A stretch of 64,000 nucleotides of DNA from Hippophae tibetana (GCA_037013495.1 CM072811.1:20582159-20646158); one strand, 5' to 3'. Positions 45,543 through 57,237 are shown, counted from the first letter of the stretch. Numbers and translations: made by a program. The notes: a model not told the origin generated them from the letters alone.

Positions 45543-45959
45543 ACTTTAAATTATCGATGTTATTATTTTATTTTATTGAATTTATTTTATTTTTATATGA
45601 TGTTATCAAAATTGTGACAATATTGAAGGTTAAAGAAAAAAAATTCTTAAAAATCTATATAAATCTTTTAGGGTACGACGAGAATCAAGGTTTTTTTGTA
45701 TATTTTTTTTTAGATGAGATGGGTATTATGAATTATAATTACAAATGCATTAATAATATAATTATTTTAAAAAATATTAATAATACCACTGAATCAAGAT
45801 CTCTTAGGGGGATAAAACACTCATAATAATGAAAACTTTGTACCTTGTGTTCTTCAAATGACCAAGCATCTAAGTTATGAGTAAAAGTGTTACAATTTCT
45901 TGGGCTCCACAATGTCTCTAAAGTTGAAAATTTGGTGTTTAGCATTTAAATTTCCTCTC

Positions 45960-46260
45960 GAAACTGTTTAGTCTCTTAAGATATCTAGTTTGGTTGGTTC
46001 CTGACAAAATCTATCACTGTTTTGCCATCCTCCTTTACTATCACCAATTTAATATCAATTGCATTGATCTAGTCAATGACTAGTACAACAGCTCTAGCTT
46101 CAGTATTTCTCACTTGAAGTAGCTTACATAAAATATTATTTATGATATTTGCATACTAATCTCTGACAACTGTAACTAGTGTAAAGTTTTCATTCTTGTA
46201 ATCTGCATTAAAATTGAACTTAATAAATCCAGAGGGAGAGGTTTAACAACTTGAAGTTGG
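45960..46260 (-). pseudogene. RNase H-like (RVT_3) domain fragment, LINE-derived
   Basis: Minus-strand text SPSGFIKFNFNADYKNENFTL, VTVVRD, then NTEARAVVLVID, then IKLVIVKEDGKTVIDFV follows the RNase H-like domain found at the 3' end of plant LINE ORF2 and in related plant proteins (GFxKxNxDA, VxRD, ExxA, DxxxVI). Two internal TAG codons break it. It lies downstream, in minus-strand sense, of the ORF1-type zinc-knuckle fragment at 47055-47345, with the expected endonuclease and RT missing. Confidence 0.65.
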
Positions 46261-46559
46261 TGTCGCATCAATACCTCTTCAGAAACTCGTGTCCTTAATT
46301 ATCACTTTGTTGGGATTCATGAGAAAATGCATGTAGTATTAAGATAATCAATGCAACTTCTAAAATTATGAATAACATTCTTAAAAATTGTCATTCCTTA
46401 ATTTACTTGGAGCCACCATTGTCAGAATGATTGATAGTGTGAAATCCTTTTTGTCCTTACTGTCAACTATTAATGCATTAGGTGGTCTTATCAGTTACGA
46501 GCAAAGCCACCGTCATTGTTTAGAACGACTAGGTTTGTTTATTTTGTACAATGCAAACT

Positions 46560-46640
46560 TATGAAAATAAAAATTATATTCAATAAAAAATATTATTATT
46601 ATTATTATTATATAAAATATTATTATTATTATTATATTTA
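46560..46640. repeat. (TAT)n microsatellite tracts
   Basis: Two runs of ATT/TAT trinucleotides, at about 46589-46611 and 46619-46637, in AT-rich spacer. Confidence 0.7.
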
Positions 46641-47054
46641 TTTGAGTAACTAAAATTAAAATAAAATTTATAAAATTAAAAATGAAATAAAATAAAAGTA
46701 ATTTTTTTTAATTTTTAAATAAGATAAAATGAGAAAAATAATATATAATTGTATATTATGTGTAAGAAAAATATATCATTTTAAAGTATTTTTTAAAAAG
46801 TGTAAAAATAATGACGATTTTTGATATTGTTAGAATGTTTTACTTTCCGTTCTTAATTAACAATGAAATCAATTATATAAATATTTTGAATTATTCTCAT
46901 TACAATTAATATTATTATCGATATTAATTCATGGTCAGATAATGATAATAAATAAATGGCTTTCGTGAGAATCTGAGGCCTTGAGTTTGGCCTTACTCAT
47001 TTAGGGCTTGCCCTATTGTGTAAGGGTCTTTGTGAAAGACTTTTTGAACCCTTT

Positions 47055-47345
47055 TTAGGTTTTTTTTTCTCTTTTTTCCATAGGTTGAAGAAGATTTCTG
47101 CAACTTTCATTGTTGTGGCCTCGAAGCATGCAGTGGGAACAAAACTTAGGAACTTTCTCGTAGATGATTTTATGCCATTTTCCTCCTGCATCCATTCCTA
47201 ACCAGATTTGATTTGGCCTAGGCTTTAAGAGATCTATCTTCACGCAGACGCGAGCGTTATATTTGCACAGTGGTCTGGCCACACCAACCCTATCGTTGGG
47301 TCATCAAATCTCAGAACCCTACCTATCACCTCTGGAATAGTTATT
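47055..47345 (-). pseudogene. LINE ORF1-type fragment (DUF4283 end plus CCHC knuckle)
   Basis: Minus-strand text IPEVIGRVLRFDD (one frame) and then RVCVKIDLLKPRPNQIWLG, KIIYEKVPKFCSHCMLRGHNNESC follows the DUF4283/zf-CCHC_4 arrangement of plant LINE ORF1 proteins. The knuckle C-X2-C-X4-H-X4-C is intact. The start and N-terminal DUF4283 part are missing, and one frame change lies near 47283. Confidence 0.75.
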
Positions 47346-47349
47346 CCAT

Positions 47350-48045
47350 TTTATTTAATATTTGTAACTTTTAATATGGAAATTATAATTTTATAGAAAT
47401 AAATCTTTTGTAGGATGGAAATGTGGATTTACACTGAAAGAGAAAAATAGCTATTACAGCCTGTTAATTACTAATAACACTATAATTGTTTCTTGAGATG
47501 GGAGATAGTTTGGGAAAATTAGAAGAAAAAAATTAATTAATTAATTCTTATTCCATGATAACTATGAAATAAACCAATAGAAATTGAGATTTATAATTCT
47601 TAGTATTCTATTTCATGATGGTTAACTTAGTAGTACATTGTATGATAAAATAACTTTAAAAATTAAGTAGTTATTAACTTTTCAACAAAATTTTGACATA
47701 TGAAGTGTAAATTTATATGCATTCAGTATTTCCTCTAGAATAATTATGAGATGAAAACCTACTTTTTTTTTAACAAGAAAAAAACTTTAACCTTTAAATT
47801 TTGAAAATATAAACCCCATGATTGAATGATGATAAATGATAAAAACACATCGATTATAAAAAATATTTCAAAAAAATGTGAAAGCTAAATATAAATTATG
47901 TGTATAAAATGTTTAATTTAACTGTTAGATTTGAACTAATACATGGATATGTGCAAATAGGAAAATATAAAATAATATTTCTATGTACATAGTATATATA
48001 TCAAGTGATATATTAGTTATTTATTAGATATAAAGTTAGAAATAT
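47350..48045. other. Gene-free spacer upstream of the nsLTP pseudogene
   Basis: AT-rich and presumably once the promoter of the nsLTP-like locus. No other ORF or repeat recognised. Confidence 0.4.
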
Positions 48046-48048
48046 AAG

Positions 48049-48390
48049 ATGAAAATTTTATCTCTAGTTGCTTTTGGGCTAGTGGTTTTAGCTTTGAGTT
48101 CAGTTCCACCAAATGGCATAACATGTCAAGAGGCTCTAGCAGATTTGTTGCCTTGTCAATCATTCTTGGTGGGTAATGGTCCTCCTGAAACCAAGTGCTG
48201 GTTGTTGTTTAGGTGCACAAAATGTTTACAAACAAGCCACCACTCAATCAATTCGTCAATTGTTGTGCGAGTGTTTCAAAAAAGCTGCAGCTCAAATTGG
48301 TAGTAAGATCGAAAGAGCTCAAATTATTCTCACAGTTTGCAAAATCCAACTTCCTGTTCCTATTAACCCTAACGTTAATTGCGGCTCGTA
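48049..48390 (+). pseudogene. Type-1 nsLTP with one frameshift, all eight cysteines present
   Basis: Frame 1 from the ATG gives a signal peptide (MKILSLVAFGLVVLALSSV) and ITCQEALADLLPC, i.e. Cys1-X9-Cys2. Before the CC pair the frame moves by one base: a single-base insertion, or loss of two, between about 48180 and 48203. The second frame continues CC (48203-48208), X19, CEC, X21, C, X13, C and NCGS. That is complete nsLTP1 spacing, so the frameshift is the only visible defect. NCGS is directly followed by GTAAGT (48388), a strong splice donor at the place where nsLTP1 genes have their single 3' intron; the apparent TAA stop lies inside that donor. It could be a recent pseudogene or a sequencing error. 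The left-edge nsLTP is a different paralogue. Confidence 0.85.
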
Positions 48391-48399
48391 AGTTTATTT

Positions 48400-49541
48400 C
48401 TCATTTCCTACCAACGTAAAATGCTTGATTTTGTGTATAATATATATATATATATATATATAAAAGAAGTAATATCATGTAATTTTATTATAAAAATATA
48501 TTTTAGATTCGTATATAAAATATGTGATAATATAAATTTAATATCTTTATTTATATAAGTCTATTTTGTAAAGTTGAAATTAATTATATCAATAAAAATA
48601 TAGTTATATTTCTAGTTTTACTTGTCTTGTAGACTTGTACATTTAATTTGGTTTGTGCCTCGTTACTTTCGTTTAAGAGATCAGTACATAACGATTAAAA
48701 AAGTCAGCATGGGAAAACAAAATGATAAAAGAGACATTTATGTATAATTGCTATTTTTTTATGGTGCTCTTTGGACGAGAGATTCCAGGATTGCTAGAAC
48801 GATTACTAAATAAATTTATTAAAGATATTTTATAGAAACTTTAAGATCAATGCTTTTTTTTAATATTACTTTTAAAATATCACAATATTTGGATTTAAGT
48901 TACAATCCAAAACATGAATCTATACTAATTTTTTTTTCTTGGATACATAAAGATATCTATAGAAATTTTAAGAACATTTTTTTTAAAGATTACTTTTAAA
49001 TATCACGATATTTAGATTTAAATTACAATTGAAAATATAAATTAATAAGAATTATTTTTTTCTTTCGTACATAATATTTAATTGGTTTATTTTTAACTTT
49101 TCTTACCATGTTACAAATTATATATTTTTTTTATTTTTTTAAGAAAAAATTATATATTTATTTATCTTTTAAAAAAAATTAACATATGTTTTTTTTCTTA
49201 TAATAAATTAGAAATAAAATTATATGTACGAAAAAAGTTACGTTGTATAATTAAATTATTATTATTTAATTAAAATTAATTATTAATTTTTTAACATTAT
49301 AAATATATAAATAAATTCAATCGATTTCATTTTTAATTCTTTATAAAAAATATATATATATTCATTTTTTTATTCTTTATAAAAATATATATATTCATTT
49401 TCTTACAATGTTAAAAAAATATTTTCAGAGATTAAAAATATATAAAATAAATTATATCATATAATTAATTTTTATTTAATACATGTCATCTCATCTTTAT
49501 AAGCAAGATTTCCATGTTTTTTAGAATAGGAGGTGGAAAAG

Positions 49542-49577
<36 letters not shown>

Positions 49578-50014
49578 GAAGAAAAGTCAAATTAAATATA
49601 TACTAGTGATGTGGAAAACTATTAGATCTTTCTTAATTTAAACTATATGAAACTAACGTATGAAATTGACTAAATTATATTTATAGTTTTTCTTGTCCTG
49701 TACATTTAATTTACTTTCTTTCAAAGAGGTTAATTTATTGCTCAGTCATATCATAAATTTCGTTTAAGAAATCAGAATATATAACAATTCTCAAATTATT
49801 CATGCCTTTGAAGATGAAAATAATACTGAAATCATAAAAGCCAGCCCCATATATATTTTAAGAATATATAGATATGGAAAGAAACATCAAAGATCATGAT
49901 TAATTAACAGTCAAAATAATAGAAACAGATGTTATCATTTATCATTTCTAAAATGAAACAATATCTTTCTAGAGCTAGATAAAAAAAATTATTTCCACTT
50001 TTATCCGGACACAC

Positions 50015-50045
<31 letters not shown>

Positions 50046-50220
50046 TGTAATTTGAGATGAATAAAGAAGTTTTATGGAAAGACACTGTCAACCCAAAATG
50101 TAATAAATCATGAAATGAATATTGCAATTAAAATATTGATATAAGATATATTTCTACTTAAATGTTTGATTATTGTGTATGATTTTTCATTTTTGGAAAA
50201 TTGTAATAGTCTTTCTTTGA
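48400..50220. other. Gene-free AT-rich region with (TA)n runs
   Basis: Contains TA-dinucleotide runs at about 48441-48462, 49545-49573 and 50019-50040. No ORF with recognisable similarity. A terminal exon for the nsLTP locus was not found. Confidence 0.4.
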
Positions 50221-52283
50221 TACAAATTTTTTGAGTCTATCACGGGGAAGCAAGACTACAAAAAGATTATTGTTTTTTTTTGTACGAATTCTTTGATGAT
50301 GATTTTTTTATTATTTTGTTCCATGTGGATGATATATTGATTGTTGTTTGAAATACTTTCAAAATCAATAACTTAAAAAAACAATTGAGTAAGTCTTTTG
50401 ACATGAAATAATTAGGACTAGCAAAGAAGATTTTTGACATGAGTATTATTAGAGATAGAGGCTCTAAAAAATTATAATTGTCACAGGAGAAGTACATTGA
50501 GAAAGTACTTTAGAGATTTCATATGGCCAAAGCTAAAGCAATTAATTATCCTCTTTCTAATCACTTTAAGATAAGTTCTAAGCAAAGCACTTCTACAGAC
50601 GAAGAGAAGAAAGAGATGGAAAATGTTCCATATGCTTCAGTAGTTGAAAGTTTGATGTATGACATAGTTTGAACACGGTTAGATATCGCTTATGTAGTTG
50701 GAATTGTGAGTAGATTCCTTTCACATCCTCGAAAGGAACATTGGGCTATAGTGAAATGGATTTTCAGGTTTCTTTGAGGTTCTTCCAAAATATGTCTATG
50801 TTTTGGAAATGACAAACTTGTGTTAGTTGGATTCACATATGGAGATATGGTTGGGGAGTTGGATTCTAGAAAATCCAATTAAGGTTACCTGATCACATTT
50901 GTAGAGGGAGCTATGTCATGGCAGTGAAAGTTACAAAAATGTCTTACGCTAATTAAGACATAGACATAGTTTATAGCAGCAATGAAAACATGTAAAAAGT
51001 TGTTATGGATGAAAAATTCTTAAATTAAATTGGGTTGCAATAAGAAAGTTGCCTGTTATTTTGTAATAGTTAGAGTGCTATCTACCTTTGAAAGAATGAC
51101 TCATTTCATTTGAGATCAAAACATATTTATGTGAGATATCACTGGATTAGGAATGTAATGGAGGAAAAACTACTATAACTTGAGAAGATCCATACAAAAG
51201 AAAAAAGATCAAACATGTTGATAGAATTTCTTTTAAGATAGAATTTTGAATACTATTGTTTAGCTACTGGATTGGTGGAGCTTTCCACGTAGTCTGGAGG
51301 GGGAGATTTATAGATCCCGTCCACATGGAAGAGGAAGAAAATAAAATTTTTAGGTACAATCACATTTGACAAATTCATTAAATTAAAAAATATATTTTTG
51401 TGACTGAAATTTGGTCAGTTACGTGGCCAATTTCTGGCCACATAAGGGATAAGTAATTTTGCCTATAAATAGGAAATGCTTTTGCCTTAGAAAGACACAC
51501 CAATAGAAGAGAAGTAAAACAAGGCCAAATGAACAATTTCTTTGATGAAAAATATTATTATGTGTGTAAGAGAGTAGGAGAAAATATTTTGGATATTTTT
51601 CCAAAAGAGAAGTGACAAAATAATGAGTTTGAGAAAACATTTATGTATCACTATTTTGAATTTATCTCAATTTGTTGGATTATTTCTCATTTTTTACCTA
51701 TTAATTTTATTAATGGAAGAAATATTTTTCGAAATTTGTCTCTTGAACGTAACCCAAATTAAAGGTTGAACCTTGATGAAAAATAATATTATGTGTGTAA
51801 TAGAGTGGGAGAGAATATTTTAGAAAAATATTTTTGATATTTTTCTAAAAGAGGAATGACAAAATAGTGAGTTTGAAAAAACACTTATGTATCACTATTT
51901 TGAGTTTTCTCAATTTGTTGGATTATTTCCGAATTTTTACCTATTAATTTTATTAATAGAAAAAATATTTTTCAAAATTTGTCTCGTGGACGTATTTAAA
52001 ATTAAAGGTTAAACTATGTTAAATTATCGATATTAATATTTTGCTTTATTAAATTTATTTTATTTTTATCTAATATCATCAAAATGGTGAGAATATTGAA
52101 GATAAAAGAAAAAAATTTCTTAAAATCTATATAAATCTTTTAGGATACGACGAGAATTAATAGAGGTTTTTTTTGTATATTTTTTTTTATATGAGACCGA
52201 TATTATGAATTATAATTACAAATGTATTAATAATATAATTATTTTAAAAAATATTAATAATACCACTGAATTCAGATCTCTTA
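50221..52283 (+). repeat. Segmental duplication, copy 2: 3' end of the TNT1-like element
   Basis: Partner of 43730-45806. It starts inside RT, with the catalytic HVDD at 50322-50333, runs through RNase H remnants (GAMSWQ near 50910), the polypurine tract (GGAGGGGGAG at 51296-51305), an LTR from about 51306 with the tandem U5 duplication (51542, 51773), and ends with the same 200 bp beyond the LTR. No gag, protease, integrase or 5' LTR precedes it; the left neighbour is unrelated spacer. Coding remnants contain stops throughout. Confidence 0.85.
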
Positions 52284-52429
52284 TAGCTTCTTTTTTTTTT
52301 CAAAAAATAAAAATAAAAAAATAAAAAAAGAAAGTTTCTAAAATTAATAAGAGGTGGTGAAGGGTTTTAGAACTACTTGGAAGAATAAGACGACGCCGTG
52401 TGGTGATTTATACGACTTTCTCAACCCTA

Positions 52430-52560
52430 GAGACAAGAGACTACAGAGAGAGAGAGAGAGAGAGAGTTATATAACAAGTTAACAATCACAGTTATAATCG
52501 AACAAAACGAGCCGCCCGATATCCTTTCCCAGGGCCAGCATGGTATGTGAATCAAATTTG
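52430..52560 (+). other. Possible orphan 5' UTR and first exon (ATG followed by a splice donor)
   Basis: A less AT-biased stretch has CTCAACCCTAGAGACAAGAG, an (AG)n run at 52446-52468 and then GGGCCAGCATGGTATGTG. The ATG at 52540-52542 is followed at once by GTATGT, a plausible donor; some plant ribosomal-protein genes have such a one-codon first exon. No downstream exon could be recognised in the next 2 kb. Low confidence. Confidence 0.25.
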
Positions 52561-54790
52561 GTGGTTATTTCGCTTTAGGTAACTTCAATTGTTTCCCATT
52601 ATATTTGTTTACCTTACCATGTTTTAATCACGAGAAAGAGATGGATATGATGGTAAAAATAGTAAAAGGTCTGAGTAGGAAGATGGTATTGATGGCTGAG
52701 ATGGGTTTCAAAGAAACAAGAAGAGGGCCCCTGTCCTTGTGAAAGCAATTTCAATGTGTGACTGTCGCAACCTCTTCTATAACAAAATACGGGGTTGTAT
52801 GAAAAAGGCGTGGATTGCATTCTAATATTGAATGCTAATCTAGACTTCTCCCTACATATTTTGCTCATCTATCAGCCTCCATACTTCTTCCTACATTGAT
52901 CAAAACCTTCTTGCTGATCCTTCTCTATTTTCCCATTTCAATTTCAGTTTTTCTTTTGGTTCTTTCTGTTATACTTCTGTAAAATTACTTTTAAAGCTTG
53001 CTCTTTTGTCATGATAATCATGCTATTTATAAATGGTTTGATTTGATTGTGTTTAAAAATATTGTTGATGATTGACTATTACTTTCATGGTTGGTTGGGT
53101 TGGTTGTTCCTTTCCAAAATATCACGGTTGGTTAAATGGTATTTGGGTTAATTCCCACATTGTGGTTAACTTCAATCCCCTCCTCATATCTTAGAGTATT
53201 GTTATAAGTTGTTTTAAAACTAATTCTCGTATTTACTTAAATTTTTGGAAGAGTCACTAACAGTATTGTGATATGTGAGGAGGGGATTAAAGTTAACCAC
53301 AATGTGTGGGGCTGGCAAGTCTGAAACTCTATTTAAGTTAACCATTTTGATTCTCTAGAGCATGATTAATAATGTGATAAGTAATGTGTCAGAAAGCTAT
53401 TTGTTTGCAGTTGCAAAGTTTCATGTCAATGTATAAATCAGGGGCTGATCTGGATACATATGCCTGATTTTTGTTCTTTGTAGGGCTACTAGTACCAAAT
53501 ATAACTAACTAGCATTCCTGTCACTAACCCAGTAAGATTAATTGGGTTCTATAGGTTTGGTTTTAGAATATTTCTCGTATAAATTAACAAAGCGATCATC
53601 TTTACTAGAGATTTTGAAGTGAAATTTAGTTTAAAAATAAGTAAAATCTAACTTACTCAACAATTTATCGGTGTCTTCTTTTCCAACTTCCCATCCCATT
53701 TTCTTTTTCTCTCTTCTTTTCTAATTTCCATCGCCATTTTCTTCCTCTCTTCCCTTATTTTCTAAAAAAGACAAAAATATACTTAACCACCAACTTTTAA
53801 TAAATAATAATTTATTTTTATTATAAATGAAAAATAATAAAAATAATTTATATTTATATAATAAAAAATATTTAATTTTTTATAACAAATAATTGGTCAA
53901 TTTTATTATTAAATAATTATAAAATTTTAAATTATTAAAATCTTTACTAAATAGTTACCGTTTATAATTTTTAAATATAAATAAATTATAAATTTATTAA
54001 TATGAGATAAAAATTTAATTTTTATTATTATTTTGATTTATATTATAAAATAAAGATATTATTATTCATTATTTATTCTCTTTACGAACACCAGAGAATC
54101 CAAGGTTCTTTCTTAATATTGATTGAGGTCTCAATTCTAATTTTAAGTCAAGCTCTAAAATTCAGTAAATCCAAGAAAGAGCAGATTCATTTCCAAACCC
54201 AAAAATTAGGACATGTTTTATAATAGAGAAAGTAATCTGGATTTCCATATTTATATTGAAAAGGCTTAACCAAATTTTATTTTCATTGTTCATGAATTGG
54301 CAACCTAGTTTTGACAGAAGGCTTAAGTTAATGTCTTCAAAGCCTAAACCAACTTCTTTAAGAATGCAGATTTGATCCCAACTTTTATAGGCTATCTAGT
54401 TGAATTTTTGTTTGGGTCAAATTCCACCAAAAGTTTTTCACTATAGCATCTCTTTTCTCACAAATCAATTTGGTTAATTTTAAGGTACTCATGAAATAAT
54501 AAAGTAATAAAAGTAAGATTGATTTGATATGATTTACTTTGTAAGTTTTTGATAAAAGATATGATCTTCAACTAATAGTTTTGGAAATAAATGTGTTTAT
54601 GATCTTTTGGAAATTTCTACTCTTTTATAGATGACATAACAAATTTTAACGCAGATATTTAATACCTTTACTTGCAGTTGAATTCCTAAAGTTGATTGGA
54701 TTTGGATTCTTAACGAAGATGACACACTTCTTGAATTCAAAATTCAAAATTTTGATACTAATTAGACCATTTAAAGTACTTCTTGAGATT
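52560..54790. other. Region without a recognised gene
   Basis: 52560-53600 is mixed sequence of intron-like character. 53750-54100 is AT-rich. An 84-codon minus-strand ORF at 52614-52868 has no recognisable domain. 54100-54790 may be 3' LINE sequence but no motif was recognised. Confidence 0.35.
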
Positions 54791-54799
54791 TTGATGTAT

Positions 54800-56105
54800 A
54801 AAATTAACCTCAATTAGATTTTCTCTCTAGAAAAGAATTAGATCATATGTATAAAGGAGGTGACTTATTTCAAGGGAATTTCATGCTATCTTTTTACAAT
54901 GGTCATTAGTATTTTTAGCATCAATAATCTAGATAAAGTTTCAACTTCAATAATGAGAAATAAAATTATCTTGTTTAAGTCATCTTCTAAGAATAATGTT
55001 ATCAAAAGATATTTCATTCAATAATATTGAATAAGAGATAAAACTTAACAAATATAAATTAACTTGTGAAATTTCTCAAAGAACCCCAATTGTCTTAGAA
55101 TTTTATTAACAAAGTTCCATTTTATCACATCATAGACTTCTTGTATAATCATTTTGATCCCAAATGTCCTCCTTTTCCTTTTTTTTTTCTTTTGATTGTA
55201 TGGACTACCTTTTGAGCAATAATAATTTTTTTATAGATCCATCTATTTGGGATAAAAGTATATTGAAAGGGGAACGTAAACTTGTTAAGGTTTATTTTTG
55301 ACTTTATTGGCCAAGATTTTGAAAATGACTTTATAGGAAATGATGAACTAGGGAAGGATTATTCACTTTGTCAATAAGGGTAATAAAATTCTTATTACGT
55401 GTAGGATTAAGGTACCATGTTTTGAAAAAATCTTTAACTTACTTGAATTAAACTGGTGCCAAGTATATTCTAGTATTTTTTATAAATAAAAGCAAATAAT
55501 CCATCTAATCCAAGTGCTTTGAATGAACTCCTACATAACAAAACATCTTTAATCTCTAAATCTTTAGAAATATTACATAAAATATAATTCTCATCAAATA
55601 CATTGAGAAAACAATTGAGAGATATCTCACGTATGATTTAAAAACCTTATTAAAATGATTATTTTACTTACCAAAATCATTTCTGCAATAGAACCAACTG
55701 CCATTAGAATCCCTTATGTTTCTGATAGAATTCTGTCTTCTTTTTATCATGGCTGAAGTATGAAAATATTTGGTGTTGCGATCACCTTTTAATAGTCAAG
55801 TTTCTCTATATTTTTTTCCAGATGCTTTGTAAACAACTTTGATATTACTCAATATCTTGAAGTGGTTGCTTTTCATAATCATCATTTTCATTAAGAATAA
55901 AACCACAATGAACTTGAAGTAAAGTCTTCTGTAAATTTTAATTTTTCTTCACAATATCCAAAATGGTGCGAATTCTATTAATTGAAATCTTTGGGTAATT
56001 GGATTAAACTAGAATGGAAGTTTGATTGTGCATGTAGGGGGTCTTTAAGCTCCAAACATTATTACAACATCTATATTTGAAGGATCTCTACATCCTAAAA
56101 GGTTT
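54800..56105 (-). pseudogene. LINE ORF2 remnant (reverse transcriptase region)
   Basis: Minus-strand text near 55790-55680 reads GDRNTKYFHTSAMIKRRQNSI and RDSNGSWFYCRNDF, the block that precedes RT in plant L1-type LINEs. Further left come NPSLVHHF-like text near 55360 and EVYDVIKWNFVNKILRQLGF near 55140-55080, matching the SKAYDRVEW-FL-LGF block of RT. Multiple frameshifts and stops are present and the catalytic YADD was not found. It is interrupted on its right by the chloroplast fragment at 56112-56381. Confidence 0.7.
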
Positions 56106-56217
56106 TTGATGAGCGGAGAGTTGTATGCTATGTTTGGGAAGGATGAATCGCTCCCGAAAAGGAATCTATTGATTCTCTCCCAATTGGTTGGACCGTAGGT
56201 GCGATGATTTACTTCAC

Positions 56218-56252
56218 GGGCGAGGTCTCTGGTTCAAGTCCATGATGGCCCA
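56218..56252 (+). pseudogene. trnI-GAU: Chloroplast-derived trnI-GAU exon 2 (fragment)
   Basis: GGGCGAGGTCTCTGGTTCAA begins the 3' half-tRNA (variable loop, T arm, acceptor strand). One G-to-T change lies in the T-stem side. Without exon 1 it cannot form a tRNA. Confidence 0.85.
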
Positions 56253-56316
56253 GCTACGCCAAGGAAAAGAATAGAAGAAGCATTTGACTCCTTCATACAT
56301 GCCTCTACTTGGCTAA

Positions 56317-56354
56317 GGGGATATAGCTCAGTTGGTAGAGCTCTGCTCTTGCAA
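56317..56354 (+). pseudogene. trnA-UGC: Chloroplast-derived trnA-UGC exon 1 (fragment)
   Basis: GGGGATATAGCTCAGTTGGT opens the 38-base 5' half-tRNA, ending at the anticodon region (CTTGCAA) and followed by the intron start. CTCTGC replaces the usual CTCCGC in the D/anticodon stem region. Exon 2 is absent. Confidence 0.85.
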
Positions 56355-56381
56355 TTGGGTCGTTGCGATTATGGGTTAGAT

Positions 56382-57237
56382 TCACTAAGTTTTTTATTTA
56401 AATCACTCATGCAAATCCAATGAAAATTAGAAGCAACGGTATAAGCAATATAAAAGAAGTTCCATTTAATTTCATCAAGTGCAACATTACAAAATTCCAA
56501 CCCTATTACATGCTGATCAAAGTTTAAACACTAAACTTGAATTCCCAATTTTCACTTAAAACACAAACCATCGACATAGTTTGAAGCATTAATACAAAAA
56601 ACTATCAAAGTAACTTAATTTTTGTTGAATTTAAAAACAAAACTCACTATTTGTCTCTGAAATAAAAATGCAATATGGATTATATAATCTAACTAACGTA
56701 GATGCTTAAGAGCCGATGATTTAACTAATCCACAGCTAATAAACCTCATTTTTTAGTTGGAAGCTTGTGAAGGGTCGTTTCCTCACCCAATTGGATTGCA
56801 AGGACTTGTTCAAAGATAGTTTGAACCGATGGGATTGTAGTAGTTTGTGATGAGATAGCTCTGGTAGTAGAAATGCAAATTGAGTTAGATTGAAAACCTT
56901 GAAGCCCATATGAAGGATATGAATTTTAATGAGTATCCAAATTATCTTGAAGGAAGTTAGGATCTTTTGAATTAATAGGCAAAACACTAGATGCTTCATT
57001 TGAGAAAAGTTTTTTGTTATTTTTTTGTAGTATCTTGGTCCTTTCTTTTTTTAGTACCACTTTGGTTGGACTCCATTTCAAAAACTTGTTTGTTTGTTGG
57101 ACCTTGTATTCTATGGTATTTTCTTTTTGCTTTGATATGATAGTGAAGTAACATTCCGATTGGAGTTAAGAGGAAATATAAGAGGGTATGAACTTCTATG
57201 ACTATGTTGCATGGCGTGGAAATATGTATGATAAGTG
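56382..57237 (-). other. Probable LINE-derived sequence between the plastid fragment and the copia element
   Basis: No domain is recognised. An 87-codon minus-strand ORF at 56736-56999 could be ORF1 linker text. Position between ORF1-type sequence (62385 onward) and ORF2 remnants (below 56105) on the minus strand suggests LINE origin. Confidence 0.35.

Larger units (their letters stand above)
43730..45806 (+). repeat. Segmental duplication, copy 1 (partner 50221-52283)
   Basis: From TTTGAGTCTAT at 43739 to GATCTCTTA ending at 45806 the sequence is matched base by base, with scattered substitutions, by 50221-52283. The match includes the RT end, RNase H, LTR, the tandem U5 duplication and about 200 bp beyond the LTR. 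Confidence 0.85.
56112..56381 (+). other. Nuclear insertion of chloroplast DNA (trnI-GAU 3' part to trnA-UGC 5' part)
   Basis: The 270 bases match the plastid inverted-repeat spacer between the two intron-containing tRNA genes: the end of the trnI intron (GAGAGTTGTATGCTATG, GAATCGCTCCCGAAAAGGAA), trnI exon 2, the intergenic GAATAGAAGAAGCATTTGAC text, trnA exon 1 and the first bases of its intron (TTGGGTCGTTGCGATTA). Scattered substitutions against the usual plastid text (for example CCATGATGG for CCAGGATGG) show it is nuclear and aged. It sits inside LINE sequence. Confidence 0.93.

Noticed and set aside
56218..56354. Functional tRNA genes for Ile and Ala
   Set aside because: Each is only one half of an intron-split plastid tRNA and both are part of a nuclear plastid insertion.
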